From Rachicladosporium sp. CCFEE 5018 (taxonomy: Eukaryota; Ascomycota; Dothideomycetes; Cladosporiales; Cladosporiaceae): a stretch of 64,000 bases of DNA. Positions within the stretch are counted from its first letter, which is position 1, and every line of letters begins with the position of its first letter. The notes under the pieces were generated by a model. The model was not told where the DNA came from. It searched no databases and saw only the letters and a program-made list of their open reading frames with translations. Below, in pieces: positions 1 through 12,386 of the stretch. The translations under genes and the position numbers were made by a program. The stretch lies in the NCBI GenBank assembly GCA_002077045.2, contig KZ111141.1, positions 1,053,318 through 1,117,317 on the forward strand, given 5' to 3'.

Positions 1-2
1 CA

Positions 3-3000
3 GGGTTCGGCGCTACAGCGACTGGAGGTGGAGGTCTGTTCGGCAACAGTGCACAACAGCCTGCCACAGGTGGAGGTCTCTTTGGTGGCAGCGGCAGCAC
101 TGGCGGCTTTGGTGCTAATGCTTCGGGAGGTGGACTTTTCGGGCAAGCGAATCAAGCGCAGCCAGCGAAGCCTGCCTTTGGTGGGTTTGGCGCTTCGAAC
201 AACACGACTGCGAGTACTGGATTCGGCGGAGGATTCGGAGCAACGCAGCAGCCAGCCGCACAGCAGCCCGCGCAGAGTGGCGGCCTCTTCGGCAACTCCA
301 CATCAGGCGGCTTCGGAGCTAACAACACCAGTGGCGGGCTGTTTGGTGGAACGAACCAGGCAAAGCCAGCTACTGGTGGCTTATTCGGGAACAGCACTAC
401 TACCAACAATACTGGAGGTGGCCTCTTCGGTGGTAGCGGGGCCCAGAGCAACACCTTCGGCCAGAGTCAGCCCGCAGCAGGTGGTCTGTTTGGCTCAGCG
501 CCCCAAAATAACACCACTGGTGGTGGGCTCTTCGGTAACAATGCTGCTAAACCTGCGACTGGCGGGCTCTTCGGCAACAGCACCTCTGGTACTGGTGGCA
601 GCCTCTTTGGCAACAACCAGCAACAGAACACTGGAGCATCAACATCTCTATTCGGAGGTGGCCAACAGGCTCAGCAAACTGGAGGTCTCTTCGGCAACAG
701 TCAAGCAAAGCCTGCCACTGGAGGTCTTTTCGGTGCAAGCAACAACGGCACTCAGGGAGGCGGTCTCTTCGGTGGTGCTCAACAGAACAATAATGCCGGC
801 GGAAACTCACTTTTTGGCAATAGCCAAGGGCAGGGCAACAGCCTTTTCGGTAACAGCCAAGGCCAAAACCAAGCAGGGAATTCGCTCTTCGGCAATAGTC
901 AGCAACAGCTGCCGCAGCAGAATCAGCTCACCGCGACCTTAACAGGCGATCCTTACGGCAATGCGCAGCTGTTTTCCTCACTTGCAGCCCCGAGCCCACC
1001 CGTCGGACCACTTGCGACACCTCTCAGTGGAGCAAGAGCACCGCCTAAGCCTCGTGCCAGCTTATTATCATCCATACGCTCCGGCTCGCCGATGCTGAGC
1101 GCCTCGCAGAGCATGACGCCCAAGGCACGTCCTGGCTATGGCTTCAGCTACAGCACCTACAACAGCCCATCATCTGGATCGTTCAATCTGTCGCCAGGCG
1201 CGTCAAGTCTTCTGCGTCCTGCTGGTAGCATCGGCAGTGCACTCTCCGGTCGTTTGTCTAAGAGCCTCTCGACCTCGAACCTGCGCAGTGAGGTCGGCGC
1301 CGGCTCTAGCCTTCTTCGCACGCCCATGAATGGACAAAGCAGTCTGCTCCTTGGAGGGAGCTTACTGGGCAGCGGAGGTGGGAGCTTAGGAAGCGCCAGT
1401 ATGAGGAGGTTGAAGATAGATCGCAACGTGAGGAGCGATCTTTTCGGACCAACCCCTTCGGCAGCGCCACAAGCAACACCCAACTCGACCGAGGAGCCCA
1501 CCTACCCCGACTTGGAGCGTCAGGAGCGCGATACTCAACGAGGAGGTCCTCGCAAATCCGTCAGCTTTGACAACAACGGCGCTACAGACCAGAGCAGCAG
1601 TGGGAATAGCGGCGCGCTCGTCGTTCGGCAAGACGACGATGAGACGACGCCGACGAGCACCCCAGCCCCTGTGGCGCCACCCGCTTCGAGACAGAACAGC
1701 AGTAGAGTCCTGAGCAGCGTGGTCGAAGAGGGAAGCGCCACGAAGCCGGCCGCCTCGAAGCAAAGTGCTGGCGCGAAGTCCAAGCCCGATCCGAAGGTGA
1801 AGATCCCTCCAGGCGACTACTGGACCCAGCCCTCCATGAAGACGATCAGAAGCATGTCCCGTCAGCAGCTGTCCGCTGTGAAAGACTTCAAGATTGGCCG
1901 TGCGAACGTCGGCGTCATTCTCTTCAACCCTGGGAAGACTGTCGATCTCAGCGCTGTGCCGCTGGACGATCTACTACCTGATGAAGAGCAAGGCAAGATG
2001 GCTATCGTAAGGCTTATCCCTCGTAACGCCACGGTTTACCTGGAGCCGTTTGACAATATCAAGCCCCCGGTAGGGCAAGGCTTGAACGTTGTTCCCAGCA
2101 CCATACATCTTGAGCAGAGCTGGCCCCGCTCGGCGAAGAGATCTCAAGGTGCTCGACCAGATGCCATAGCCGCCGCAAGGGAGTTGTCGGCCCACAAGAT
2201 GCGCTTGTCCAAGGTCGGCGGTACCACGCTGAAGGACTACGATCCTGACACAGGCGTATGGACCTTCACCGTGCCGCACTATACTTCCTACGGACTCGAT
2301 AGCGATGACGAAGATGACGATGATGATGACATGGGCGAGCTCGACTTGCAGGTGAGAATACCAACCTCCATGCAGTCTGCACCCAACACTCACACGACTG
2401 CCAGCTCGACCTCGCGCATGGACACTAGTGGCTTGAGTGAGCCGCCAGCTACTGCCGCATCTGCTGAACGCGATGACAGCGAGGCAGACAGTGAACCTGC
2501 TGCCCAGGAGGAGGACACTTTCGAATTCAAACTTGCGAAGCGACCGCAGCAGAGCAATGCTGTTGCTGTACCCGGCGGCTTCGATGATGGGGATAATCTA
2601 CTTGACACTGAGCTATCTCATGCCGACGAGTCTGTGCAAGGGATCAACGAGAAGAGCGAATCCGTGACTGACCGTCATATCGGCGGTGCCGTTCAGCCAC
2701 CCAGCCCGAACACACTTGAGAAGTACAACAGCAGCATGCTCCTGGACAGTGACGAGGACGAGGTAGACGCTATCGATCAGGACCTGCCTGGCTCTTTCCT
2801 CGCAGCGGAGCCGAAGGCACCTAAATCGATCTTGAAGACTCGCACCACAGCTTTCGCCAGTCCAGACCGCGTTACGGAGATGACTTGGGAAGATCAGCTA
2901 CTTCGAACTATCTCGCCAAAGAAGCGCGACCGCCAGGCACTGCGCGACATGCAAGCTGGCTTCGCAGCAGGCAACGCAGACGACCTCGCGGAGGAGAGCC

Positions 3001-5284
3001 CTTTCAAGAAGACCTTACTAGACCGCAGTCAGTTCGGGCAGAGCTATCTGGCCACCAAGAGCGCGAAGAAGTCTGGTGGTAATCTCGGGAACAGTACGAT
3101 GAGTGTCGACAATAAGATGGGGAGGAGCGTGGGATTTGCCACCCGCATGGAGATGATGGACAGTTTGTGGGGTGGCGCTGGCGAGGTATGGTTCGGCCCC
3201 TTGTCCTACTCGCATGCGAGCAATAACAGCGTTCGACAGCCTTGGGTACCTACGTAGATCACATAGCTAAGACAATTTGACAGAAGTCCTCCCGCACTCG
3301 CCACCCTTCCGCCCTCAGTCGACCCTTGCGCCCGTCCAACGGCAACGCAGACGAGAACAACGAGCAATGGCACGAGAGCTTCAAGCCACAATTCACAAGT
3401 ACCGACGTCCTCACCGTTGCTGTAACCGACATCGCAGTCAGCAAGCAGCAAGATCTACAGCCTGATCTGCAGCCGCTTGTGGGTGAGACCAAAGACATTC
3501 AGTTCCTCCAGGTCGTCGCAGCCCCAGATCTCGATGCTCCGGCACTCGCACTGCAAAAGCAGCAGACGGACCTCGTCCAGGATGCGGAGCAGGACGCTGA
3601 CGAGAACATGCTGCTTGCGGAAGCACCTGGTGAAGACTTCGCCTTCGCCACGCTGGCAGAGTTGCACGCCACGGACACTCCGCTTGGGATGCAAGAGCAG
3701 GCTGTTTGGCAGCTTTGCTCTACCCTCTTTGATCCGATCGAGGTCTCCGCGCATGGCTTGATAGATGGAATGAGCGCCGAGGAAATCACTGAGTATGAGC
3801 CGAGACTGAGACTGGATGCGTTGACGCAGATGTGGACGCAGCTCATCAGTGCCGAAGTCGATGTCAAAATCGCTGGTACGCGGAGCCAGGAGACGAAGGC
3901 GTTGTACCTACTTGTCAAGGGCGATGTCGTCGCAGCCTCGCAGCTGCTAGCCGAGGCCGGCAACAGTCGACTGGCTATCCTCGTATCTCAACTGCCGTCT
4001 TCGGCGGTTGGACGTGATCTGCTGATGGTTCAGATCGAGGCATGGCAGAAGAGGAAGGACTGGACTGAGTTCTCCGACCCTATCAAAGCTCTGTGGACCA
4101 TTGTGTCAGGGCAGACCTGCTCAGTGTCGGGTGTCAATGCAGGCGGGCCCGAGGATCGCGTCAAGGCGTTCAAGATCAGCGAGCGCTTCGAGTTGGACTG
4201 GAGGATGGCGTTCGCGCTGCGAATGCAGTTCTCTGGGGCGCAGAACATCGAAGACTTGGTCCACGGGTATGTTGACGATCTTGAGGACGGTGAGGAGCGC
4301 GTTGGTCCATCGGGTCCTTGGGGTGAAGACGAAGACACGCTGCTTGGAGTCTTACGGCTCTACGCGTACCCTGACGCTCCGGTCGTCGACTTGATCGAGC
4401 CCAAAGCGGTCTCCGGCAATGCGCTACGCTCGCGCTTGAGTTGGCAGTTGGGCACTCTGCTGCATGCCAAAGGCTTCACAATCCAGGATTCAGACGTCGA
4501 CAAGATGAGCGTCGACTTCGCTGCTCAGCTCGAAGCCGCAGGGGAGTGGTCGAAAGCAGCATGGGTGTTGATGCATCTGCACGAGACCGAGACACGTATG
4601 CACGCTGTTAAGGAACTTCTAGAGCGCAATGCTGCGCAGCTGCCGGATCATGACGAAGATGAGGCTGTGGATGAGAACGAAGAGCGCGCTACCTGGCGCA
4701 TTGAGTCATTGCATCTGCCCAAGCACCTGGTTGAGAATGCAAAAGCTCTGCACGCCTCTGCTGTGCTACAAGATCCGGCTCGTCAGATCAGCCATCTGCT
4801 TTCCGCGGACACAGACGAGTCTCTGACGGAGGCTCACGACGTCCTCTGCGACATCGTCGGCCCAGAAGCGATCATCTCACGCTCCTACACTGAGCTCAGG
4901 ACACTGATCAAGTACTTCACCAACGCCAACGCGCCAGCACGTCTCGAGGAGTGGAGAACTGGTGGCAAGCTCTACGCTGACTTCTTGCTGCTGCACGACA
5001 TGGAGCCTCGCAAGCGCCAGGGTAGGGATGGACGAAATGTGTGCTATGCGCTGGGCAAGGCGTTGAGTGCGGCGACTGGGAAGGCTCAGGATGGTGAGGT
5101 GGAGATGCCGCTGGTGGTGAGAGTTGCTTTGGGGGAGATGGAGAAGAAGGTCAGGGCTGTGGAGAAGGAAGAGGGGTTTGAGGGGGCGTTGAAGGATAAG
5201 AAAGTGGATGCTAAGTGTGATGTTGACACTGGCAAGGTGGAGAAGATGTGGGAGGGTTACAGGTTGGCGCTGAGCGCGGCGTAG
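3..5284 (+). CDS. NUP98-96: NUP98-NUP96 nucleoporin precursor (copy 1, 5' partial)
   Basis: Precursor of the FG nucleoporin Nup98 and the Y-complex scaffold Nup96 of the nuclear pore. The window opens inside the GLFG-repeat region (3 to about 940). It is followed by the Nup98 autoproteolytic domain (about 1800-2290) and, after an acidic linker, the helical Nup96 part. Two exons: 3-3185 and 3284-5284, with a 98-bp phase-0 intron (GTATGG...TGACAG). Reading through the intron hits a stop at 3257, so the two halves would look like separate genes if it were missed. The cleavage tripeptide is His-Tyr-Thr (2277-2285) instead of the usual His-Phe-Ser. At least 1,727 residues are encoded here; upstream exons are off the window. 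A 3-bp insertion relative to copy 2 adds one Val near 2090. Confidence 0.93.
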
Positions 5285-5583
5285 CGGCGTAGGCTAAGCG
5301 CTGCAGAATAAATCAGTGCCTCCTGGTCAATGGGATGTATCAGTATTGCCATGGTCATGAAGACTCCCTTATGCGTTGTACAGCTGAAGCCGAGGTGATG
5401 CCAAGAGCATCAAGGCTGCGCCCAAATGATGACTTTGCTGCGCACGACCTCGTGCTTCAGGACAAAGGTCATGGCCGGTGCCTAGGCCGCGGTCGACTGC
5501 GCCGCACCTGGCTATTGACTGTCCTTCTGCACCTTCCAAACACTGTTTCAGGACATGCCTGGAACGCCGTTACCTTCGATGGC

Positions 5584-6830
5584 ATGTCGCACGAAGCTCA
5601 CCCTTGCATCAGGTACGCCAGACGGATGTTCGCAGCGCTGGCCACCTTCGGCCGCTCATCATGGATACCACGACCCCTCAGAACAATCGGCTGGTTCGTC
5701 GTCGATTGCTGCGTAGCTGCCTATCTGGTACTCGGACTCGTTTACGAATTGATTTGCGAGAGTGCAGAAGATCTAGCACGGAAGACTTTACGTCGTCCTC
5801 GTCCTCGTCCACCACCACCTCCCGGCTGCCTTGAGATGCGAACATATGAGCCGCCTGCGCGTGTTTGGCAGCCGCCGATTGAGGGTCATGTCGAGCCTCT
5901 GCGCGGTGTACGATCGCAGGCGCAGTCGAGGTTGATCAACACTCTTCCTATCGATATTCGGATGCTCATCTGGGAGAAGGTACTTGGTGCTAGACTGCAC
6001 GTAGAGCTCAAGAACGGCAGTGTCACATTCTTTCGCTGCTGGGACCCTAGAGCTGACGCAAAGATGGGCTTTGAGCACGAATGTCACGACGCGGCGCCGA
6101 GACGCCCACAAGATCGGCACCGATGGAGCCAACTTCCGCCTTTGCATTTGGATCAAATCGATAGGACAGCGGAACCCCTGGAGTTGATGCCTTTGCTACT
6201 TACGTGTAAACTAATGTAAGTTATCAAGGCTTGATCTTCCCTCATGCGGACCCTGAGAGAGAACGAGAGATGGCGGGGAGATACATTGGTCGTAGCTGAC
6301 ATGTGTTCTACAGCTACGGCGAAGCAGTTGGCCGACTATACAATTGCAGCACATTCATCATTCGTCGGACCGACGTGATGATCAGGATCCCCAAAGTCCT
6401 ACCACCCAAGCACTTCCAGCAAATCCGGTCTCTGGACTTCAGCACCGTGTTCATGTGTCCGGTGCGCCCCGGTACAGGGCTTCCCGAAGAAGTCAGGGTT
6501 GAGCTGAGCGGCAACTATAGCGTGCCTGACCGCGCCTACAACTGGTACACCACATGTGCCGCCATCATCAAGCTATCACATCTCCAGGACCTCAAGATTG
6601 GGATTGTCTTCTGGAGCCATGCAGTGACCAACGATCGGCCGGATGGTGTGGATACAATGTCACTGATGAGCGTGCTACAGCCATTGGTAGCTGCTCATGC
6701 GAGGCGGTTCGTTGTAAGCATCAATCAACCTGTGACAGATGATTTACTTGCGAACCTGGGTCCGACACCATTTCGCCTTGTGCAATTCCGCCGCTGTGCA
6801 ATGGCGAGGGAAGAATTCGAGTTCTATTGA
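5584..6830 (+). CDS. DUF7730-type protein A with N-terminal membrane segment (copy 1)
   Basis: Two exons, 5584-6215 and 6314-6830, joined by a 98-bp intron (GTAAGT...TACAG); 382 residues. After a short basic N-terminus there is one hydrophobic segment (about residues 34-57), a proline/arginine-rich linker, then LPIDIRMLIWEKVLGARLHV, which is typical of the F-box-like start of DUF7730 proteins of ascomycetes. The exon junction falls in the family's conserved CK(L/M)-Y-EA segment. An in-frame ATG at 5335 would add 83 residues of compositionally odd sequence, and 5626 is a shorter alternative; 5584 is a judgement. The biochemical function of the family is unknown to me. It is paralogous to the gene at 10042 and brackets the two MYND genes with it. 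Confidence 0.75.
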
Positions 6831-7349
6831 GGTGGGCTTATTGCATCTCAGCAGTGGACCTGCCAACAGGTATCGTATCGACGAGCGACAAGTTGATCAT
6901 CAAGTTCGAGTTCCTTTCACTCGACGTGCGTCACGTAAGTGACGCTGACCGTCTTACGGGGTTTCTCCGTGACCACACGGGTTCGACCTGTCGTTGTACT
7001 AAGCCTCGTGACAAGATCCTGAGTTTGCGAACGATACTTGACCGCGCCTACACGGCTGAGATGACATATTCGGCGGTCAGTGGGGCTTTGAACAGGTGCC
7101 AATCGTACTGTTGGAGAATCGAAGTCAACACAGCGCTTCGTGAAAAGTGACAGGGAACGCTTGCACGGTTGACTGCATGGCACTGGTCGTTCCGAATACC
7201 GCACAGCAAAAGATCTTGATCACTTCAACCTTTTGGAATCAACAGCTGCCGGCTTGGCAAACTGTAGGTGACTAGTATCATACACTCTCTCCGGTCTCTG
7301 AAGCTTCTGCTGTCGCTTCGAACCCGCGATACTCTTGTGGGCTTCCCCA
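6831..7349. other. Intergenic, no gene seen
   Basis: Between DUF7730-A and MYND-1. Short open frames here are not conserved as proteins between the two copies, and the DNA differs from 54940-55460 more than most of the block does. Presumed 3' UTR and promoter. Confidence 0.6.
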
Positions 7350-8280
7350 ATGGCGCAGGATCTTCATCCGGACAAGATTCGCTGCGTGGGCTGCGATAGC
7401 AACGCCGGCTATCGCTGTCCGAGATGCTGCGAAGGGCTGAGCGCCATGGGAGATGTCGAGATCACCTACTACTGTGGTCGAGACTGCCAGACCGCACACT
7501 GGTCAGAGCACAAATCGGAGTGCAAGGCCAAGAACGCACGCAAGGTGGTTTTTCGCACAGGCGATCTTCTGCACCTATGCTCGGCTACGTTCTTATCGCG
7601 CCTTCCTGGGGGAGTCCCTTCGATTACCGATCACGAGAAGCACAGAGCCTTTCTGTTCCTAGCCAACATGGCTTTACCTGTCGCGATGCATGAGATGCTA
7701 CGGAGCGCTCTTCAAGGTACGAGCAAGGCGGATCGAGAATTCAAGGCTTGAATTACTGACAACTTCCCCAAACACTGCAATCTGTGAAGAAGTGGCAGTA
7801 CAACTGAAAGGGCCACTAAACATGGGTCTGCTCAACATGCAAGAGGCCTGTCTGAACCCGCTGGTGACGACCTGCACTGTTCAGCGTGCCCGTATATGCG
7901 ACGGTAGTACCTACGCCCTCGACATCATCGCCCCGCACTACGGTCACCCGCTCGTAGTCCTGCCCTGGCAAGAGTTCGCGGACAAGAACACAGTGGGAGT
8001 GTTTGAAATCGCCGAATTCGGTCACCATATTCGCCACCTCGAAGCGGGCTTCGAAGCAGCATTGATGCATGTTCAGGAGGACGGCGATATGGACATTGAA
8101 GCAAAGGCATGGCTCTTGATCGGCGATCGACGTGCTTTCGCGAAAGTGGCACGGAAGGCTGGATTAGACGCTGTGAAAGGCATATCTGATTTTGGTGCGT
8201 TGATCAGATTGCCGGTAGAGAAGTACGAGAGGGCCAAAGCCGAGTTCCTAAATGCATGGACCAAGGCCTTGGCTGCGTAA
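7350..8280 (+). CDS. MYND-type zinc-finger protein 1 (copy 1, damaged intron acceptor)
   Basis: Starts MAQDLHPDKIRC. The MYND zinc cluster occupies about residues 11-52, with CxxC, CxxC, YCGRDC and HWSEHKSEC in order; MYND fingers usually mediate protein-protein contacts. Exon 1 is 7350-7716 (donor GTACGA). The acceptor used by copy 2 (CCCCAG) reads CCCCAA here at 7770-7771. The next AG, at 7788-7789, keeps the frame and costs six residues, giving exon 2 at 7790-8280 and a 285-residue protein. If that site is not used, the gene is non-functional. The C-terminal part resembles that of the neighbouring MYND gene at 8706, so the two look like an old tandem pair. Targets and function are unknown. 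Confidence 0.7.
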
Positions 8281-8705
8281 TGGTCACTGACTGACGTGCA
8301 GACGGAGGGAGCGCCTGATCGCTACATGCAGAGCGCAAGTTGCCGTCAACAGCGGGACTCCAACGCTTTGCCGCGAGAATTGGCTCTTCACACGTTGCAC
8401 GTCTTTCGAAGACACTGCATTGAACGCACACAGCAATTCCATCTGACTGTCACCTCGCCATCAAAGATACCATATCAGTGGCGCGATTTGCGACAAGTCT
8501 CGTTTGCGAGCGTAGTGAGGCCGGCGCGGCTGCCTGCATGATACTGGTCCCTCATGCCGTCCGCCGGACGGCCTGGGCCATTTCACCTGTTTGACGTGTT
8601 CACAACGCGACTTGCTACGATGTAGTACAAGACTGGAGAGGTTTTCACACGGCTTCAATCAGATCAATCTCAAGCACATCGCTGCAATCCTCAGAATCCG
8701 CCACG
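8281..8705. other. Intergenic, no gene seen
   Basis: Between the two MYND genes. Alignment with 56357-56786 needs several indels and shows clearly higher divergence than the flanks. No RNA gene or repeat was recognised. Confidence 0.6.
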
Positions 8706-9730
8706 ATGGCCTCTCAGTCGAGCATACCGGCAGCCAGCTGTGCAGTCTGCGGCAAAGACGCCAAACACCGCTGCGCCAAGTGCACCGAAGGCCTGGTATC
8801 TCACGGGCAGGTCGACATCACTCATTACTGTGGCAGAGACTGCCAAACCACACACTGGACCTCTCACAAAGGGGAGTGCAAAGCCAAGAATGCACGCAAG
8901 CAACTCTACCGCGCTGGCGACGTCCTTCGTCAGTGCTTCCGCGTGCACTCAGCCCTCTTGCAGAAAGACATGCAGATGCTAAGTGACAAGCCTGAAGACA
9001 ACCTGCAATGGGGCTGTGACCTTAGCATTCCAGTCGTCATGCATGGACTCGTGAAAGCAGCGCTCAAAGGTACATCGCACGTAGCCGACTCTTCTGACTA
9101 GACCGATCGCTGACACATGACTTAGGGGCAACGACAGGCTGTACGGAAATCCGCGTCCAGCTCGAAGGTCTCCCAACATTCGGTCTCCTGAGCTTTGCAG
9201 AAGCGAAGCACAACCTCTTCTCAAACACCGGACTCGTCTATCGCGTCCGTCTGTCAGACTCTAGCTCCTACGTTCTCGATCTTGGAGATGCCGGCAACAT
9301 TCGCGAACACGCCGTAATGCCTTGGACGGAGTTCATGGACGACCACATCGTCCGCATCATCGATAGTAATGAGTTGGGCCATTGCAAGCGTGGGTTTGGC
9401 AATATGGTGCGGCGCGAGATAGAGAACGTGGGGACGGGTGGTAACGTGGGGACAAAGGCGAAGACCGTTCTGCTGATCGACCGTCATCGTACTCACATGG
9501 CCGCAGCATCCGAGGCGGCCACGACCGCGATCGATGGCATGGACACTCTGGGTCATTTGCTCGCTGCACCGTCAGAGGAGTATCTACTCGGGAAGACCAT
9601 GTTCGTAGAATGTTTCGGAAAGACGCTGACGGAGCTGAAGGAGAAAGCGAACGAGGCGGGGCAGTTTGATATGCACATGGCCGCGATGAGGGTGGCGTTC
9701 AGTAAAGGATACTGGGAGGTGCAGAAGTAA
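8706..9730 (+). CDS. MYND-type zinc-finger protein 2 (copy 1)
   Basis: Two exons, 8706-9069 and 9126-9730, with a 56-bp intron (GTACAT...CTTAG, branch-like CTGAC); 322 residues. The N-terminal MYND cluster (about residues 12-54) has CxxC, CxxC, HYCGRDC and HWTSHKGEC. The rest is a conserved but unnamed region shared with the gene at 7350: both have the intron at the same place (AL[QK]|G/D) followed by a matching CTE/CEE...VQL segment. This copy has no defect that I can see. It is probably an intracellular adaptor or regulator, which is inference from the finger only. The counterpart in copy 2 is broken. Confidence 0.8.
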
Positions 9731-10041
9731 TGGGCGATACTGACAACGAACACTACATGTATAAGCACATGCACAGTCATATGCGTTGTCGTACTTCACC
9801 TGTCCACGACAAATATCTGTGCCGTTCCATCAGCTATAGAATGACCATTGTACATATGAGTATGGTATGTGAAGCCATAAAGCCTCAGCCGCTAAGATCC
9901 AGGCAGACATTTGTTGAAGCAGCCTGGGGCGCAGTAAATGATGCCTCAGCATGCTGTGCCACGGCCAGGAGTGTGAAATTAAGTAGATACCCTCTGTGCT
10001 TCTGTCAATGTCATTCATTACCTTCATGTGCCTTTGACACC
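9731..10041. other. Intergenic, no gene seen
   Basis: Lies between MYND-2 and DUF7730-B and is closely conserved in copy 2. An ATG frame continues upstream from DUF7730-B into this stretch, but its translation is not protein-like, so I treat it as 5' leader. Confidence 0.6.
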
Positions 10042-11249
10042 ATGGCAGATCAAGCCCCTTCACGGACGGCTCGTCGGGACAAGTTCAAGCGGATGAAGAA
10101 GGAGACTGCCAACGTTGCTCTCCTAGTCTGCTGCTCACCCGTAATCCTTGTTCTCGGATGCGTCTACCTCACTGTGAACCTCATCTTTCCCCGTCGACAT
10201 CGTCATGATGGGAAAGACCGCTATGAGCCTCCCGTACGCCAGGTGCCACGCTTTCTTGGAGACGCGCGTGGAATTAGGCTCTCAGACGCAGAGTCACAGA
10301 CACAATCACAACTTATCAAGACGATACCCTTGGACATACGCCTGCTGATCTGGAAACGAGTGCTCGGGGACGTGTTACATGTCGAGCCAGGTGATGGCAC
10401 GCTACGATGGGCTCGGTGTCGAGACGCTGATGCAAGGACTAAATTGGGTGTCGAGCACGATTGCTGGTTCGACACTTGGACGAAGGCCGGAGTTGACGAT
10501 CAAAAGTACAATTGGGCGGCGCGAACCAAGCAATCTTGGGAGAGTGACGATTGGCACAGAGTGCGGTGGCGCTTGATCCCGCTTCTGTTCACCTGCAAAA
10601 TGGTGTAAGTAGTGATCCCAACGCCGTAACGGCAACGTATGCTCATGAACGTGTCTACAGCTACGACGAAGCGATCGGCCAATTATACAGCTGCAACATT
10701 TTCAGCATGCGACGCATCGACACAGTCTTACGCCTTCCCATGGTCATGTTGCCCAATCGCTTCCAGCAGATTCGACGCATCGACTTCAGCACGGCGCTCA
10801 AGGACTCGGTGCGTGTCGCAAAGGCCAGCGAAGCAGATCGAGCCGGTATGGAGCGGATGGTTGCTACCAGCAGATACCACCGATATCCAGAGCCCGAGAT
10901 CATGTGGATCACGATGTGTGAGATCCTGGCGTCCTTGAAGAACCTTCAGGACCTGCAGATAGCCATCGCTTTCTACAGTTCAGAGCCAGGGCATCTTGGA
11001 GAGTTCGCGGAGACCCTCCACGTGAACACGTTGCTTGGAGTACTGGACCCGCTGAAGTTGGCCAAGGCTAAGCGGTACGAGGTGAAGATCACGTCAGTAG
11101 TGTCCGACGAGTTGAGACATCAATTGGGACCCACGCCTTTCGAGCTACGTGAGCATGAGATTGAGGGCTCACGAAAGCGGTGCCTCAACTGTGAGTTGCA
11201 CGTGCATCACAGGCTTGACATGGCTGTGCATAGTAGGTATGTGAGTTAG
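10042..11249 (+). CDS. DUF7730-type protein B with N-terminal membrane segment (copy 1)
   Basis: Two exons, 10042-10604 and 10661-11249, with a 56-bp intron (GTAAGT...TACAG); 383 residues. A basic N-terminus (residues 1-21) precedes one hydrophobic segment (about 22-48). Then comes TIPLDIRLLIWKRVLGDVLH, followed by a His-Cys element (VEHDC), as in DUF7730 proteins. The intron sits at the same codon (CKMV-YDEA) as in DUF7730-A, so the two genes are paralogues. The predicted topology is a cytosolic domain anchored by one N-terminal helix. The C-terminus differs from copy 2: here the frame runs 13 residues further. Function unknown. Confidence 0.78.
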
Positions 11250-11439
11250 GCGAAACTCTCATAACCTCGCTGGGGTCAGATTATGTGTAGTCATTAGCAG
11301 AACGAAGCCCACCGCCTGTATTTGTAACCGGTTGGAATCTCCCAGACACCTGAATCGTTTTGTCAGTTATGCATTCTCGTGGGTCAGTCTTCATGTAAGA
11401 CGCGCAACTCACCAACTCCATAATGTCCATTCATGTCCG

Positions 11440-11790
11440 CTACGTGTGAGCCGTCGCCTGTCCCTCCGACTCTCTTGACTGATACGCTTGCGGCTGCGAC
11501 CTTGCTTCGTACACAGGTGGCGCTGCTCCCATATCATGTCCCATTTCATACTGTTCCGGCACTGCCTCGCCACGCTCTATCGCCTTTGCCCTCGTGAACC
11601 TCTCGATAGTCTCGCGATTCTTCCGCCTCTGCTCTTCGCGATCCTCTCCACGGACTGCGTCGACTTCGCGAGTGTCGCTGTTCACGCCGCGCTGCCACGC
11701 GTGTGGGAACCAGAACCAGGTGAAGACGAAGCCGACGACGACAATGCCAGCAAGGACGCCGACGGGTACGGCCCAGGATGAGGCGCCCAT
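11440..11790 (-). CDS. Small single-pass membrane protein (copy 1)
   Basis: A 116-residue protein starting MGASSWAVPVGVLAG. One strongly hydrophobic helix spans about residues 6-28 and is followed by FPHAWQRG. Then comes a charged segment (about 45-75) rich in Arg, Glu and Lys, and a polar tail with PPVYEARSQPQ. Copy 2 keeps the frame with one residue change noticed, although the surrounding DNA is also very similar. I do not recognise the family. The 5' leader of copy 2 contains an upstream in-frame ATG that is ATT in copy 1, so the internal ATG used here is the likely start. Confidence 0.7.
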   Translation of the reverse strand: MGASSWAVPVGVLAGIVVVGFVFTWFWFPHAWQRGVNSDTREVDAVRGEDREEQRRKNRETIERFTRAKAIERGEAVPEQYEMGHDMGAAPPVYEARSQPQAYQSRESEGQATAHT

Positions 11791-12386
11791 GGTGAAGGGT
11801 GATTGGAGTTCAGTTGTGGACGTATATGTTCTTCTTAATGTTTGCGTACTGATGTCGTAATCGGCACTGATTCAAGATGCACAGCAGGTCCGAGGTGGCA
11901 GTATTGTCGTCTTCTCAGGGGATGATGTAGCGCATTGAATGTGAAGGTGCTCGGGGGAAGAGTATCACGAGAAGGGGAACACGGGAATGTTACCACTTAC
12001 AGTCACATCGCGGCTGATGATGTAGTGCAGCAGCGAGTGCGAGGCAAGGCGCGCAAGAACGATCGAGGGCGTGCCGACTTCCGCGTAGAGCGGATCCTCG
12101 GAATCATTACCCCGAGTCTTTGAAAGAGCTTATTCGCGGGGGAAAGAGACGCTAAGCAATACCAAGCCTTTTGCCAGACCAGCGTGAATCGCAGAAACCT
12201 TCGAGTAGCATCACTTTTGGATTCAGAAAAGCCGGCCATTCACGTGGCCGTCGCGTGTGTCGAGCCTTCGTAGAAAGTAGCGTGGACTCGAAGTCTATAA
12301 GCAACATTGTGTTGTCACTATGTTCTCCGCTGTATCATTCTATCCGGACATCTATCCCAGTTCGATATGACGAACGTCTCTGAATC
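11791..12386. other. Intergenic, no gene seen
   Basis: Lies between the small membrane protein and the 3' end of the NADH dehydrogenase, both on the minus strand. It is highly similar to 59872-60468. Open frames are short on both strands and not protein-like. It presumably holds the promoter and leader of the small protein and the dehydrogenase 3' UTR. Confidence 0.6.

Noticed and set aside
28..942. Long open frame over the FG repeats (and 47883-49055 in copy 2)
   Set aside because: It is the +1 frame of the GLFG repeats of NUP98; GC-rich repeat coding keeps other frames open. The real frame continues into the Nup98 domain.
3186..3257. C-terminal extension of Nup98 ending at 3257 and a separate Nup96 gene starting at 3326
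   Set aside because: A phase-0 intron 3186-3283 joins them without frame loss. Copy 2 has the same intron with GTATGA, and the fusion matches the usual fungal NUP98-96 precursor.
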